A stretch of DNA of 64,000 nucleotides from Pseudomonas mandelii. GTDB taxonomy: Bacteria > Pseudomonadota > Gammaproteobacteria > Pseudomonadales > Pseudomonadaceae. The position numbers were made by a program, and so were the translations under genes. Location: contig NZ_RCZA01000003.1 in the NCBI RefSeq assembly GCF_006438925.1, forward strand, positions 162,241 to 226,240, given 5' to 3'. Within the stretch, counting starts at the first letter, position 1. Each line of letters begins with the position of its first letter. Below are positions 54,534 through 63,213 of this stretch, piece after piece. The notes below the pieces were generated by a model that ran no database searches, was not told the origin of the DNA, and saw only the letters and a program-made list of their open reading frames with translations.

Positions 54534-56816
54534 ATGGAGTGGCCTGCTTTATATTTCACTACCCAACTACCAGAGTTCGGGCAGGTCATACTCAATTGCG
54601 CTCATAACCCCTTTCTGGTGTTACTGGCCTATGTGGTCGCCTGTGTGGCCGGCTTCGCCACGCTGGACATAACCGAACGGGTTGGCCATGCAGAAAAATC
54701 AGCGTCCCAACGTCTCTGGTGCTGGATCGGTGCCGGGTGTCTGGCGGGCGGTATCTGGGCCATGCACTTCATCAGCATGCTGGCGTTCCAGGCGCCGATC
54801 GAAATCCATTACCAGCTGCCCATCACTCTGATCTCACTGTTGTTCGCGCTGACGGCCTCGTGGCTGGCGATGCATACCCTCAGCCATCCTCATCTGAGTT
54901 TCTGGCAATACTTGCGGGCCGCCGTGTGGATTGGCCTGGGCATCGCGACCATGCACTACATGGGCATGGCCGCCATGCGTTCGGTTGCGACGGCCTATTA
55001 CCAACCCGCCCTGTTTGCCCTCTCCATCGTGATCGCGATTGGCGCAAGCCTGGCCGCATTGTTGATTTCCAGTCACCTGCGCGAAGGCAGCGGTGTGTTA
55101 CATCAACTACTCAAATACACCGCCAGCCTGGTGCTCGGGGCCGGTATCGTCAGCATGCACTTCACCGGCATGGCGGCGCTCAATCTGGTGCTGCCCGCCA
55201 ACAGCCTCCAACCGCTGCCCGGCGAAAACAATCATCTACAACTGGGTCTGACGGTGGCTGTCATGACGCTGCTGATCATCGGCAGCAGCATCAGCGCGGC
55301 GCTGGCGGACAAGAAGCTGCAAAACAAGGAGCGCGACCTGCAACGGGTCAATGCCCTGCTCAGTCAACTGGACCAGGCGAGGATGTCGTTACAACAGGTG
55401 GCGCACTACGACCCCCTGACCAACCTGATCAACCGCCGTGGCTTCAACCAGATTTTTGCCGAGAAACTCATAGAGAAAACCAACGAAGGCGGCATGCTGG
55501 CGGTGCTGTTCCTGGACATCGACCATTTCAAGCGAATCAACGACAGCCTCGGCCATGATGCCGGCGACGAATTACTCAAAGTCCTGGCAAGCCACATAAA
55601 GTGTTCGGTGCGCAGCCACGAAGATGTGGTTGCGCGATTCGGGGGCGACGAGTTTTGCATCCTCATCGGCCTGCATGATCGTGATGAAGCGCGGCACATG
55701 GCCCAGCGCATCATGGCGAAAATGAAGGAGCCCATCGAGCTGTCCGGGCGGCGCATGGTCATGACCACCAGTATCGGCATCAGCGTGTTTCCGGAAGATG
55801 GCAAGACCTGTGAAGAGTTGCTGAAAAACGCTGACCTGGCGCTGTATCAGTCCAAGGACAGCGGGCGCAATGGCCTGAATTTCTTCAGCGAAAACCTGAA
55901 AACCCGCGCGACGCTGGAACTGCAACTGGAAGAAGAGCTGCGCCACGCCCTGCGCGAAAACACCGGACTGATGCTCTATTACCAACCGATCTATGACCTG
56001 AAAACCGCTCAGGTCAGCAAACTTGAAGCGCTGGTCCGCTGGCAGCATCCGGTTCACGGACTGCTGGCACCGGACCGGTTCATTGCCATCGCCGAGGCCA
56101 ACGGCCTGATCGCAGAACTGGACAACTGGGTCCTGCGCAAAGCCTGTGAGGATCTGGGCGAGTTGTCGCGTCAGGGCTGCGAAGAACTCCACATCGCCGT
56201 GAACTGCTCGCCCCTGAACCTGGCGCGCGAAGAATTGGCCGATGAAATCGAACACGCGCTGCGGGTCTCCGGAGTGGCGCCGCAGCGACTGGAACTGGAA
56301 GTGACCGAAAATGCGCTGATGGGCAACATCGCCGATACGCTGGTGTTACTGCGCCAGATTCGTGCCCTCGGCGTGTCGCTGTCGATTGATGACTTCGGCA
56401 CCGGTTACTCATCACTGGCCTATCTCAAACGGCTGCCACTCAACACGCTGAAGATCGACCGCTCGTTCATCCAGGACATTCCCAAGGCCACCCAGGATAT
56501 GGAAATCGTTCAAGCGATCATCGTCATGGCCCACACGCTGCATTTGCAGGTGGTGACCGAAGGCGTCGAAACCATTGAGCAATACGAGTTTCTGGAGCGT
56601 AACGGCTGCGACTTCGTGCAGGGCTACCTGCTCAGTCGTCCGGTACCGCTGGCGCAATTGCGTCCGGTGCTGAGCGAAATCAACCAGCGCAAGCACTTGC
56701 ACAGTGTCAGCCCTTTGAGTCTGGCTCGCGGTACAACTGCACTAGCGTCGACGGATCTTTTTCCAGGAATCCCTGGCACCCATGCAGTCGCATCAGTTGT
56801 GCGGCCAGTCCACTGA
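54534..56816 (+). CDS. nbdA: MHYT-GGDEF-EAL c-di-GMP protein (NbdA-like)
   Basis: This protein of about 760 residues carries seven predicted membrane helices with three MHYT-type repeats (MHFISM, MHYMGM, MHFTGM). A GGDEF domain follows with intact GGDEF at about residues 370-374, then an EAL domain with EAL at about 498-500 and DDFGTGYSSL. It should bind, make or degrade cyclic di-GMP under control of a small ligand such as NO or O2, perhaps through metal in the MHYT unit. Position next to rapA and the beta-hydroxyacid dehydrogenase matches P. aeruginosa nbdA, as I recall it. An alternative start is 54498. The last roughly 37 codons overlap the dehydrogenase gene on the other strand. Confidence 0.85.
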   Translation: MEWPALYFTTQLPEFGQVILNCAHNPFLVLLAYVVACVAGFATLDITERVGHAEKSASQRLWCWIGAGCLAGGIWAMHFISMLAFQAPIEIHYQLPITLISLLFALTASWLAMHTLSHPHLSFWQYLRAAVWIGLGIATMHYMGMAAMRSVATAYYQPALFALSIVIAIGASLAALLISSHLREGSGVLHQLLKYTASLVLGAGIVSMHFTGMAALNLVLPANSLQPLPGENNHLQLGLTVAVMTLLIIGSSISAALADKKLQNKERDLQRVNALLSQLDQARMSLQQVAHYDPLTNLINRRGFNQIFAEKLIEKTNEGGMLAVLFLDIDHFKRINDSLGHDAGDELLKVLASHIKCSVRSHEDVVARFGGDEFCILIGLHDRDEARHMAQRIMAKMKEPIELSGRRMVMTTSIGISVFPEDGKTCEELLKNADLALYQSKDSGRNGLNFFSENLKTRATLELQLEEELRHALRENTGLMLYYQPIYDLKTAQVSKLEALVRWQHPVHGLLAPDRFIAIAEANGLIAELDNWVLRKACEDLGELSRQGCEELHIAVNCSPLNLAREELADEIEHALRVSGVAPQRLELEVTENALMGNIADTLVLLRQIRALGVSLSIDDFGTGYSSLAYLKRLPLNTLKIDRSFIQDIPKATQDMEIVQAIIVMAHTLHLQVVTEGVETIEQYEFLERNGCDFVQGYLLSRPVPLAQLRPVLSEINQRKHLHSVSPLSLARGTTALASTDLFPGIPGTHAVASVVRPVH

Positions 56817-57599
56817 TCGGCGTGGCCGAGCCTTGCTCACGGGAAAACTTCACCGCGGTGTCGAGGTCCTTGAGCAGCGTGCGCACATGCCATTTCACCG
56901 GTTCGAAACGGCTTTCGGCCATTTGCGGAGCCAGGATCTGCAAGGGCTTTGAATCGGCAAACCCGCCTGCCAGAGCCTCTGCGATCAGACTGGCCTGCAC
57001 CCCGGAACGCTCGGCCAACGCCACCACTTCAGCGATCACCAGCGCGTTGCAGGCGACGATCATCTGATTGCAGGCCTTGGTCACCTGCCCCGCTCCGACG
57101 GCGCCCATGTGGGTCACGCGCTGGCCGAGGCTCAACAGCACAGGCCTGACGCGCTCAAGATCCGCCGTTTCACCGCCCACCATGATCGCCAGGCTGCCCG
57201 CCTCGGCGCCAACCACTCCGCCGGACACGGGTGCATCCAGCCAGCTCATGCCGGTTTGGCTGACCAACGCTGTCGCCATTTCCCGCGTCGCGGTAGGTTC
57301 CAGGCTGGAAAATCCACCAGCAATTGACCGCTTTTCCCACCCTCGGCAACCCCGGCAGGGCCAAATACCACCTCACGCACTACCGACGTGTCCGCCAGGC
57401 ACAACATCACCACGTCGGCGTGCTGACACAGCTCAGCCGGCGTGGCGACCTGTCGTGCACCGGCCTCGACCAGCGGCGCGCACTTGGCTGGATTGCGGTT
57501 CCACACTGTCAGCGGATAACCCGCTGCCAGCAGGCGCTGGCACATCGGCAAACCCATCAAGCCGATCCCGGCAAACCCGAGCGAAGGTAACGTTGCCAT
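56707..57599 (-). pseudogene. Frameshifted 3-hydroxyisobutyrate dehydrogenase-like gene
   Basis: The gene is split in two frames. The first, from 57599, has the Rossmann start LGFAGIGLMGLPMCQRLLAAG and the segment VVMLCLADTSVVREVVFG. After LLVDF it runs into an unrelated tail (PAWNLPRRGKWRQ) and stops at 57246. The second frame, ending at 56707, resumes with EMATALVSQTGMSWLDAPVSGGVVGAEAG and contains the catalytic Lys segment KACNQMIVACNALVIAE. Adding one T to the T4 run at about 57309-57312 (minus strand) restores DFSSLEPTATREMA, exactly the family sequence. An AGGAGG precedes the start. Either a real inactivating deletion or a sequencing error. Confidence 0.88.
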
Positions 57600-57799
57600 C
57601 ATTTGGCCTCCTTTTGATTAAAGATCGTCGAATATTGGCCGATTCATCATGACTTAGGAAAGGATTCCCCCGAGCGATGCTCAGGCCAAGGCCCTGACGC
57701 TTGGGCCAAATACGCGCAGAAAAAAGACGCGAGATCCCATCCGTGATGGTTCGACGACATCGTGTCGCTCAACCAACCAGCCCAGGTACATGGCGCACA

Positions 57800-59995
57800 A
57801 TGACTTCTAAAAATAATCCGGCCACTGCGATATCCGATCTGACGTTGAGCCCCGCGGCAAACAGCCCCGCACCGTCGAAGCCATTGACGCCATCGCGCCC
57901 GTTGGCGACTCAGCAATACCTGTACTTCACCGAAACCAATACCGACCGCATCCTCGATAATCTCGACGGTCTGCGCGACATGGTGTTCCCGCGCCCACCG
58001 CATCTGGAAGGCGACAGTGAACATCACAGCGATCAGGAATTCCCGTCGGTGTGCCTGATCGGCCTGGGCCGCTGCGGTTCGAACATCGCGCTGGACGTCG
58101 CGGAGCTGGTGTACAACGCCCGCAAGTTCTACCTCAACGAATTCAATAACGAAGATCGTCTGTCACCGGACAAACGCTTCGCCGAAAAGGGCTACAGCCC
58201 GGCACAGTGGATTCGCAATAACCTGCGCCTGGGGTCGAACAAGGCCACCAAACCGGTGTTTCTGGTAGAACCGCTGGTCATGCTCGGCGACCTGGACAAA
58301 GACATCGCTGGCCGCATCCGTTTCTCGCGCAAGGGCGAAAAAAGCGGTTTCCTGCGCGACTACAGCAAAATGAAGATCATGGACTTGTCGGAAGTCCACG
58401 CCGGTGGCGCCGGTAACGCGCCGATCCTCGGTCAGTACCTGGCCAAGATCATCCTGAACAAGGACACCCAGCGTTTCTCCAGCCCTGACTGGAAGATGAT
58501 TCATTCGTACCTGATCGATAGCTGCGGGATCAAGGCCAACCAGTCGCGCCTGTACTTCTCGATTTTCAGCGCCGGTGGCGGTACCGGTTCGGGCATGGCC
58601 TCGGAATTCGGCCTGGCCCAGCAACACTCGTACATGAACAAGACGTTCGACACCAAGCCGATGGACGAGCACGACGGCAAGAGCGGTCATTCCTTCGTCT
58701 TCGAGCCGATCTTCACCAGTGGCATCTGCGTGCTGCCGAATATTTCCGATCACCGCAGCGAAATGTCCGAGGCGCTGCACATCAACGCCGGTCGCCTGCT
58801 GTGCAAATACCTGTCGGAAGAGTGGGACTTCTCCTACAACTTCGCCAACGAAGACAGCAGCGAAGCCAGTGTCATGGGCCGTATCCGCCCATGGAACGCC
58901 ATGATGCTGATCTCCAACGACATCATGCGTTACGCCGAAGAAAGCGATGACGGCAACATTCAGAACATCGACGTCAACGCGATGGAAAAGCACGCCAACC
59001 AGTACATCTCACAGCAGATCTTCAACATTCTGACGGCGCAAGCGGTCACCACCGACTATGACCAGAACTATTTCCGTCGGGCTGGCATCGACATTGGCGA
59101 AACCATTCGCCTCGACGCCAACGACCTGTTCATGAGTCTGGCCGGCCCCGTAGCGATTGCCTACGCCGAGTCCGTGGTGCCGGAAACTCCGCCGCCGAGC
59201 AGCGACAAGTTCAAGGTGTTCGAGAAAGAACCGCAGCGCCTGAACATCGACGATCTGTTCTTCCGCTCCATCGACTTGCCGCACTTCAACAAAGTGACCC
59301 AGGCGATCGAAGGCATCAGCTTGTTGCCGATCGAATCCAAGCGCTATCGCGCCTCGCTGGAACAGTACAAGAACTCGGGGTATGACGCGGCCGCCTTGCA
59401 CGACCTGCACTTTTTCAAGAACTGCTCGTCGGTGGTCTCGATTGTTTCGCTGCCAAAGGACTACAAGCTGTCCTACATGGACTTGAACCGGTTGAAGACC
59501 CACCTCAACAGCCTGTTCCCGAACACCACGCTCAAGCGCTATGCGTTGGTCATCGGCGCCTCGGCCAACCTGTCGCTGACCACCCTGATCGCCAAGAGCC
59601 CGTGCCTGTCAGACGACTTCCTGACGCTGATCGTGGCCTTCATCAAGCGTTGCTTCGCGAAAAACCCGTACCGCTTTGACGAGACTCTGGATAACTCGAT
59701 CCTGGACTTCATCATCAATGAAGAGTTTGACGAGGACCGGATCGACGAACTACTGAATGAATTCGAGAACCCGGCGAAGATCCTCGACACCAACTGGTAC
59801 GCGATCAAACCGATGTACGAGAAGAAGTACCGCGAGCTAATCAACGACAAAGACAAGTTCGTCTCGATCAATGACATTCGTCTGTCCCGGGACTGCGTGA
59901 AGAAGGCGATCAAGTACTTGCGCGAGATCTACCGTCACCGGATTGGCAAGACCAAGGTTATTTCGCTGAATAACCATACGGGTAAAACTGCTTAA
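57800..59995 (+). CDS. Tubulin/FtsZ superfamily GTPase-like protein
   Basis: This protein of about 731 residues is predicted cytosolic. GTP-binding elements of the FtsZ/tubulin fold appear in order: T1 GLGRCGSN (88-95) after the hydrophobic strand PSVCLI, T3 GGAGNAPIL (202-210), T4 tubulin signature GGGTGSG (259-265), and an IPND-like ISND (371-374). A T7-like DANDLFMSLAGP has Asp439 and Asp442, where FtsZ has its catalytic DFAD. The remaining C-terminal part of about 290 residues is mostly helical and of unknown role. Residues 1-60 are Pro/Ser-rich and probably disordered. The start is uncertain; ATG at 57746 or 57701 is possible. It is a single gene beside the broken dehydrogenase and a DUF2288 gene. 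It may match the Tubulin_2-type or FtsZ-like families; the function is unknown. Confidence 0.85.
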   Translation: MTSKNNPATAISDLTLSPAANSPAPSKPLTPSRPLATQQYLYFTETNTDRILDNLDGLRDMVFPRPPHLEGDSEHHSDQEFPSVCLIGLGRCGSNIALDVAELVYNARKFYLNEFNNEDRLSPDKRFAEKGYSPAQWIRNNLRLGSNKATKPVFLVEPLVMLGDLDKDIAGRIRFSRKGEKSGFLRDYSKMKIMDLSEVHAGGAGNAPILGQYLAKIILNKDTQRFSSPDWKMIHSYLIDSCGIKANQSRLYFSIFSAGGGTGSGMASEFGLAQQHSYMNKTFDTKPMDEHDGKSGHSFVFEPIFTSGICVLPNISDHRSEMSEALHINAGRLLCKYLSEEWDFSYNFANEDSSEASVMGRIRPWNAMMLISNDIMRYAEESDDGNIQNIDVNAMEKHANQYISQQIFNILTAQAVTTDYDQNYFRRAGIDIGETIRLDANDLFMSLAGPVAIAYAESVVPETPPPSSDKFKVFEKEPQRLNIDDLFFRSIDLPHFNKVTQAIEGISLLPIESKRYRASLEQYKNSGYDAAALHDLHFFKNCSSVVSIVSLPKDYKLSYMDLNRLKTHLNSLFPNTTLKRYALVIGASANLSLTTLIAKSPCLSDDFLTLIVAFIKRCFAKNPYRFDETLDNSILDFIINEEFDEDRIDELLNEFENPAKILDTNWYAIKPMYEKKYRELINDKDKFVSINDIRLSRDCVKKAIKYLREIYRHRIGKTKVISLNNHTGKTA

Positions 59996-60008
59996 TTTGG
60001 GTTGTTCC

Positions 60009-60086
60009 CAAAAGATCGCAGCCTTCGGCAGCTCCTACAGGTATACGCATTCCCCTGTAGGAGCTGCCGAAGGCTGCGATCTTTTG
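60009..60086. repeat. REP pair (GTAGGAGCTGCCG family)
   Basis: CAAAAGATCGCAGCCTTCGG and the inverted copy ending CTGCGATCTTTTG, 14 bases after the stop of the tubulin-like gene. The next 200 bases up to the DUF2288 gene show no feature. Confidence 0.9.
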
Positions 60087-60285
60087 ATTTTCATCTTTTG
60101 CTGCAATATCCCAACATTCAGAAACAATTAAGCAGCCATCAGGCTGCTCCTTAAACTGTTCCCGTTACGTTTACGTCACCCTCGCCAAGACCCTTCTGTG
60201 GCCTTTCTCTACGGCAACATGCCATCACGCTACTCGGCTACACACTTTTGCCCGACAAAGTCATGCACCAATCAAGTGCAAGCTT

Positions 60286-60591
60286 TCAGCTCGTCGCCCT
60301 TTCCTGGATCAGAATCCACGGCGAAACGACCACTGCCCACAGCTGCGGATCACGTTCGAAAAGATCCAGCGCCCGCGTTTCAGACAGCTTGGCGACCTTG
60401 TCGGCAGCCAGCCAGGCAGCCACTTTCTCGCCTTCATCGGTCGCGACGGCCTCCGCTGCAGCAATCAAATCCAGACCGGGGTCGACCCACAATAGGGCAC
60501 CCTTGGCGAAGAACGGCTCAAGCTCCTTCCAGGTAATAGATGCGGTTTCACCAAGCAGCTTGGCATAGAGGGTGCTAGGTTCTTGAGTCAT
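60286..60591 (-). CDS. DUF2288 family protein
   Basis: This is a 101-residue cytosolic acidic protein. The family pattern is YAKLLGETASITWKELEPFFAKGALLWVDPGLDLI at about residues 9-43 and WLAADKVAKLSETRALDLF, then WAVVVSPWILIQE near the end. The function is unknown in all members. The start was moved ten codons inward to MTQEPS. In P. putida KT2440 a DUF2288 gene lies between braC and the hydroxyisobutyrate dehydrogenase, as I recall it, so this context is conserved apart from the tubulin-like gene. Confidence 0.85.
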   Translation of the reverse strand: MTQEPSTLYAKLLGETASITWKELEPFFAKGALLWVDPGLDLIAAAEAVATDEGEKVAAWLAADKVAKLSETRALDLFERDPQLWAVVVSPWILIQERATS

Positions 60592-60929
60592 GGGTCCTGT
60601 CCGGAAAAGAAATTGACGCAATCATAACGTCGGTGGTCTGGCAGAAAAACCCGGAGGCAATGGAGTTACCGATTGAAAACAGCAGGAAAGCCAAGGATTG
60701 CTGATATTTCAGCTATAACCCCCGCCGCCATTCTGTCTTTTTCTTTCAATAAAGCGACACCCTCAGGTTTTGCCCCCTGGCGCCAGCTTCCCAGGCTAAC
60801 AATTGGCGCTCTACACTGTACCGGTACAGTTGCCGGGGGCATTTTCCGGAGGATATCGAAGATATCTGACCCGGTTCTGCTGCTACGGCGCCAGGACTAT
60901 AAAAACTACAACAGTAAGAGTGGAGCACT
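60592..60929 (+). promoter_or_regulatory. braC upstream region with 16-bp palindrome
   Basis: The 338-base gap before braC holds the perfect palindrome ACTGTACCGGTACAGT at 60815-60830, about 100 bases before the start, and a weak -10-like ACTATAAAA near 60896. The palindrome is a likely operator for an unidentified dimeric regulator. The core spacing (CTG-N8-CAG) is too short for a LexA box. Confidence 0.5.
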
Positions 60930-62057
60930 ATGACTAAGGCTACTAAGCAGATTTCCAAACTGTTTGCCGCTATGGTTCTGGCCGGGGTTGCCAGCCATTC
61001 GTTCGCAGCTGACACCATCAAGATCGGCATCGCCGGCCCTAAAACCGGCCCTGTAGCCCAATACGGCGACATGCAGTTCAGTGGCGCCAAAATGGCCATC
61101 GAACAGATCAACGCCAAAGGCGGCGTAGACGGCAAGAAACTCGAAGCCGTTGAATACGATGACGCCTGTGATCCAAAACAAGCGGTAGCGGTTGCGAACA
61201 AAGTCGTCAACGACGGCGTCAAGTTCGTGGTCGGTCACCTGTGCTCCAGCTCCACTCAACCGGCTTCGGACATTTACGAAGACGAAGGCGTGATCATGAT
61301 CACCCCGGCTGCCACCAGCCCGGACATCACCAATCGCGGTTACAAAATGATCTTCCGTACTATCGGTCTGGACAGCGCCCAGGGCCCAGCCGCCGGTAAC
61401 TACATTGCCGACTTCGTAAAACCGAAGATCGTTGCTGTTCTGCACGACAAACAGCAATACGGTGAAGGCATCGCCACCGCCGTGAAGAAAACCCTGGAAG
61501 GCAAAAACGTCAAGGTTGCCGTGTTCGAAGGCATCAACGCCGGCGACAAAGACTTCTCTTCGATGATCTCCAAGCTCAAGCAAGCCAACGTCGACTTCGT
61601 CTACTACGGCGGCTACCACCCGGAGCTGGGTCTGATCCTGCGTCAAGCCCAGGAAAAAGGCCTGAAAGCCAAGTTCATGGGTCCGGAAGGCGTGGGTAAC
61701 GACTCCATTTCGCAGATTGCCAAAGACGCTTCCGAAGGTCTGCTGGTAACCCTGCCGAAATCCTTCGACCAGGATCCGGCCAACATCGCCCTGGCTGATG
61801 CGTTCAAAGCCAAGAAAGAAGACCCAAGCGGTCCGTTCGTGTTCCCGGCCTACTCGGCTGTTGAAGTCATCGCTGGTGGTATCACTGCTGCCAAGAGCGA
61901 AGACCCTGCCAAAGTGGCTGCTGCCATCCACGCAGGTTCCTTCAAAACCCCGACTGGCGACCTGAGCTTCGACGCCAAGGGCGACTTGAAAGACTTCAAA
62001 TTTGTGGTTTACGAGTGGCACTTCGGCAAACCTAAAACTGAAGCCAAGCCTCAGTAA
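60930..62057 (+). CDS. braC: Branched-chain amino acid-binding protein BraC
   Basis: This 375-residue periplasmic solute-binding protein of the LivJ/LivK/BraC family has a signal peptide at residues 1-26 (ending SHSFA). The mature start is ADTIKIGIAGPKTGPVAQYGDM. EYDDACDPKQAVAVANKVV and GHLCSSSTQPASDIYEDEGV carry the conserved disulfide Cys pair (DDACD and HLCSSS) and the ligand-site serines and threonines. It delivers Leu, Ile, Val and some other amino acids to BraDE. GTGGAG precedes the start. A terminator separates it from braD, so most transcripts may carry braC alone. Confidence 0.96.
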   Translation: MTKATKQISKLFAAMVLAGVASHSFAADTIKIGIAGPKTGPVAQYGDMQFSGAKMAIEQINAKGGVDGKKLEAVEYDDACDPKQAVAVANKVVNDGVKFVVGHLCSSSTQPASDIYEDEGVIMITPAATSPDITNRGYKMIFRTIGLDSAQGPAAGNYIADFVKPKIVAVLHDKQQYGEGIATAVKKTLEGKNVKVAVFEGINAGDKDFSSMISKLKQANVDFVYYGGYHPELGLILRQAQEKGLKAKFMGPEGVGNDSISQIAKDASEGLLVTLPKSFDQDPANIALADAFKAKKEDPSGPFVFPAYSAVEVIAGGITAAKSEDPAKVAAAIHAGSFKTPTGDLSFDAKGDLKDFKFVVYEWHFGKPKTEAKPQ

Positions 62058-62082
62058 GGCGTTGCCTGACTGACTGCCAATA

Positions 62083-62112
62083 AAGCCCACGGCGTGCCGT
62101 GGGCTTTGTTTT
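62083..62112 (+). terminator. Terminator between braC and braD
   Basis: AAAGCCCACGGC, GT, GCCGTGGGCTTT forms a near-perfect stem followed by T-rich sequence, 26 bases after braC. It probably gives partial termination, making binding protein in excess of permease. Confidence 0.85.
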
Positions 62113-62289
62113 ACGAACGTATTGGGCCGCGCTGGCGTGATCCGCCAGTCTCCCCACCTGAAAATCTCAAAACCGTCATCAGCGGTTCGCTGGCAAACCT
62201 CGCGTTCGAAGTGGATGCAGATCCACGGGGCTCGAGCGGGAAAATGACTCCACCAGTGAAATGCGTATCAGGTTTTTAGGAGCGCTGTA

Positions 62290-63213
62290 ATGCCTGACAT
62301 CTATCACTTCTTCCAACAGCTGGTTAATGGTCTGACCATTGGCAGTACGTATGCCCTGATCGCCATCGGCTATACGATGGTTTACGGCATCATTGGAATG
62401 ATCAACTTCGCCCACGGCGAGGTGTACATGATTGGTTCCTACGTGGCGTTCATCGCCATCGCGGGCCTGTCCATGATGGGACTCGACAGTGTTCCGCTGT
62501 TGATGACCGCCGCTTTTCTCGCGACCATTGTCGTGACCAGTGCCTACGGTTACAGCATCGAACGGATCGCCTACCGCCCTCTGCGCGGCAGCAACCGTCT
62601 GATCCCGCTGATTTCCGCCATCGGCATGTCGATCTTCCTGCAGAACACGGTTCTGCTGGCGCAAGACTCCAAGGACAAATCCATCCCCAACCTGATCCCC
62701 GGTAACTTCTCCATCGGGCCAGGTGGCGCACAAGAAGTGCTGATTTCCTACATGCAAATCGTGGTGTTCGTGGTGACCCTGGTCGCCATGCTCGGCCTGA
62801 CGCTGTTCATCTCCCGCTCTCGCCTGGGTCGCGCCTGCCGCGCCTGTGCCGAAGACATCAAGATGGCCAACCTCTTGGGTATCAACACCAACAACATCAT
62901 CGCCCTGACCTTCGTCATCGGTGCCGCACTGGCAGCCATCGCGGCTGTGTTGCTGAGCATGCAATACGGCGTGATCAACCCGAACGCCGGTTTCCTGGTC
63001 GGCCTCAAAGCCTTCACCGCAGCTGTACTGGGCGGTATCGGCAGCATCCCCGGCGCCATGCTCGGCGGGATCGTGCTGGGGGTGGCGGAAGCCTTTGGTG
63101 CCGATATCTTCGGCGACCAGTACAAGGACGTCGTGGCGTTCGGCTTATTGGTTCTGGTGTTGTTGTTCCGGCCAACCGGCCTGTTGGGCCGTCCGGAGGT
63201 TGAAAAAGTATGA
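62290..63213 (+). CDS. braD: Branched-chain amino acid permease BraD (LivH)
   Basis: This 307-residue inner-membrane permease of the LivH family has about eight helices. [43 protein letters not shown] is the conserved N-terminal stretch (residues 6-48), and [26 protein letters not shown] is the cytoplasmic coupling region with the following helix. It forms the pore with BraE. AGGAG lies 7 bases before the start. The stop overlaps the braE start by four bases (ATGA). Confidence 0.96.
   Translation: MPDIYHFFQQLVNGLTIGSTYALIAIGYTMVYGIIGMINFAHGEVYMIGSYVAFIAIAGLSMMGLDSVPLLMTAAFLATIVVTSAYGYSIERIAYRPLRGSNRLIPLISAIGMSIFLQNTVLLAQDSKDKSIPNLIPGNFSIGPGGAQEVLISYMQIVVFVVTLVAMLGLTLFISRSRLGRACRACAEDIKMANLLGINTNNIIALTFVIGAALAAIAAVLLSMQYGVINPNAGFLVGLKAFTAAVLGGIGSIPGAMLGGIVLGVAEAFGADIFGDQYKDVVAFGLLVLVLLFRPTGLLGRPEVEKV

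Noticed and set aside
57800..59995. Phage tubulin PhuZ or plasmid TubZ
   Set aside because: The protein is about twice as long, and the surroundings hold no phage, partition or plasmid genes.
2905..60086. CRISPR array
   Set aside because: The repeated sequences are scattered inverted pairs of REP elements, not evenly spaced direct repeats with unique spacers, and no cas genes are present.
60815..60830. LexA (SOS) box upstream of braC
   Set aside because: The palindrome has CTG-N8-CAG; the LexA box needs CTG-N10-CAG. braC is also not an SOS gene.
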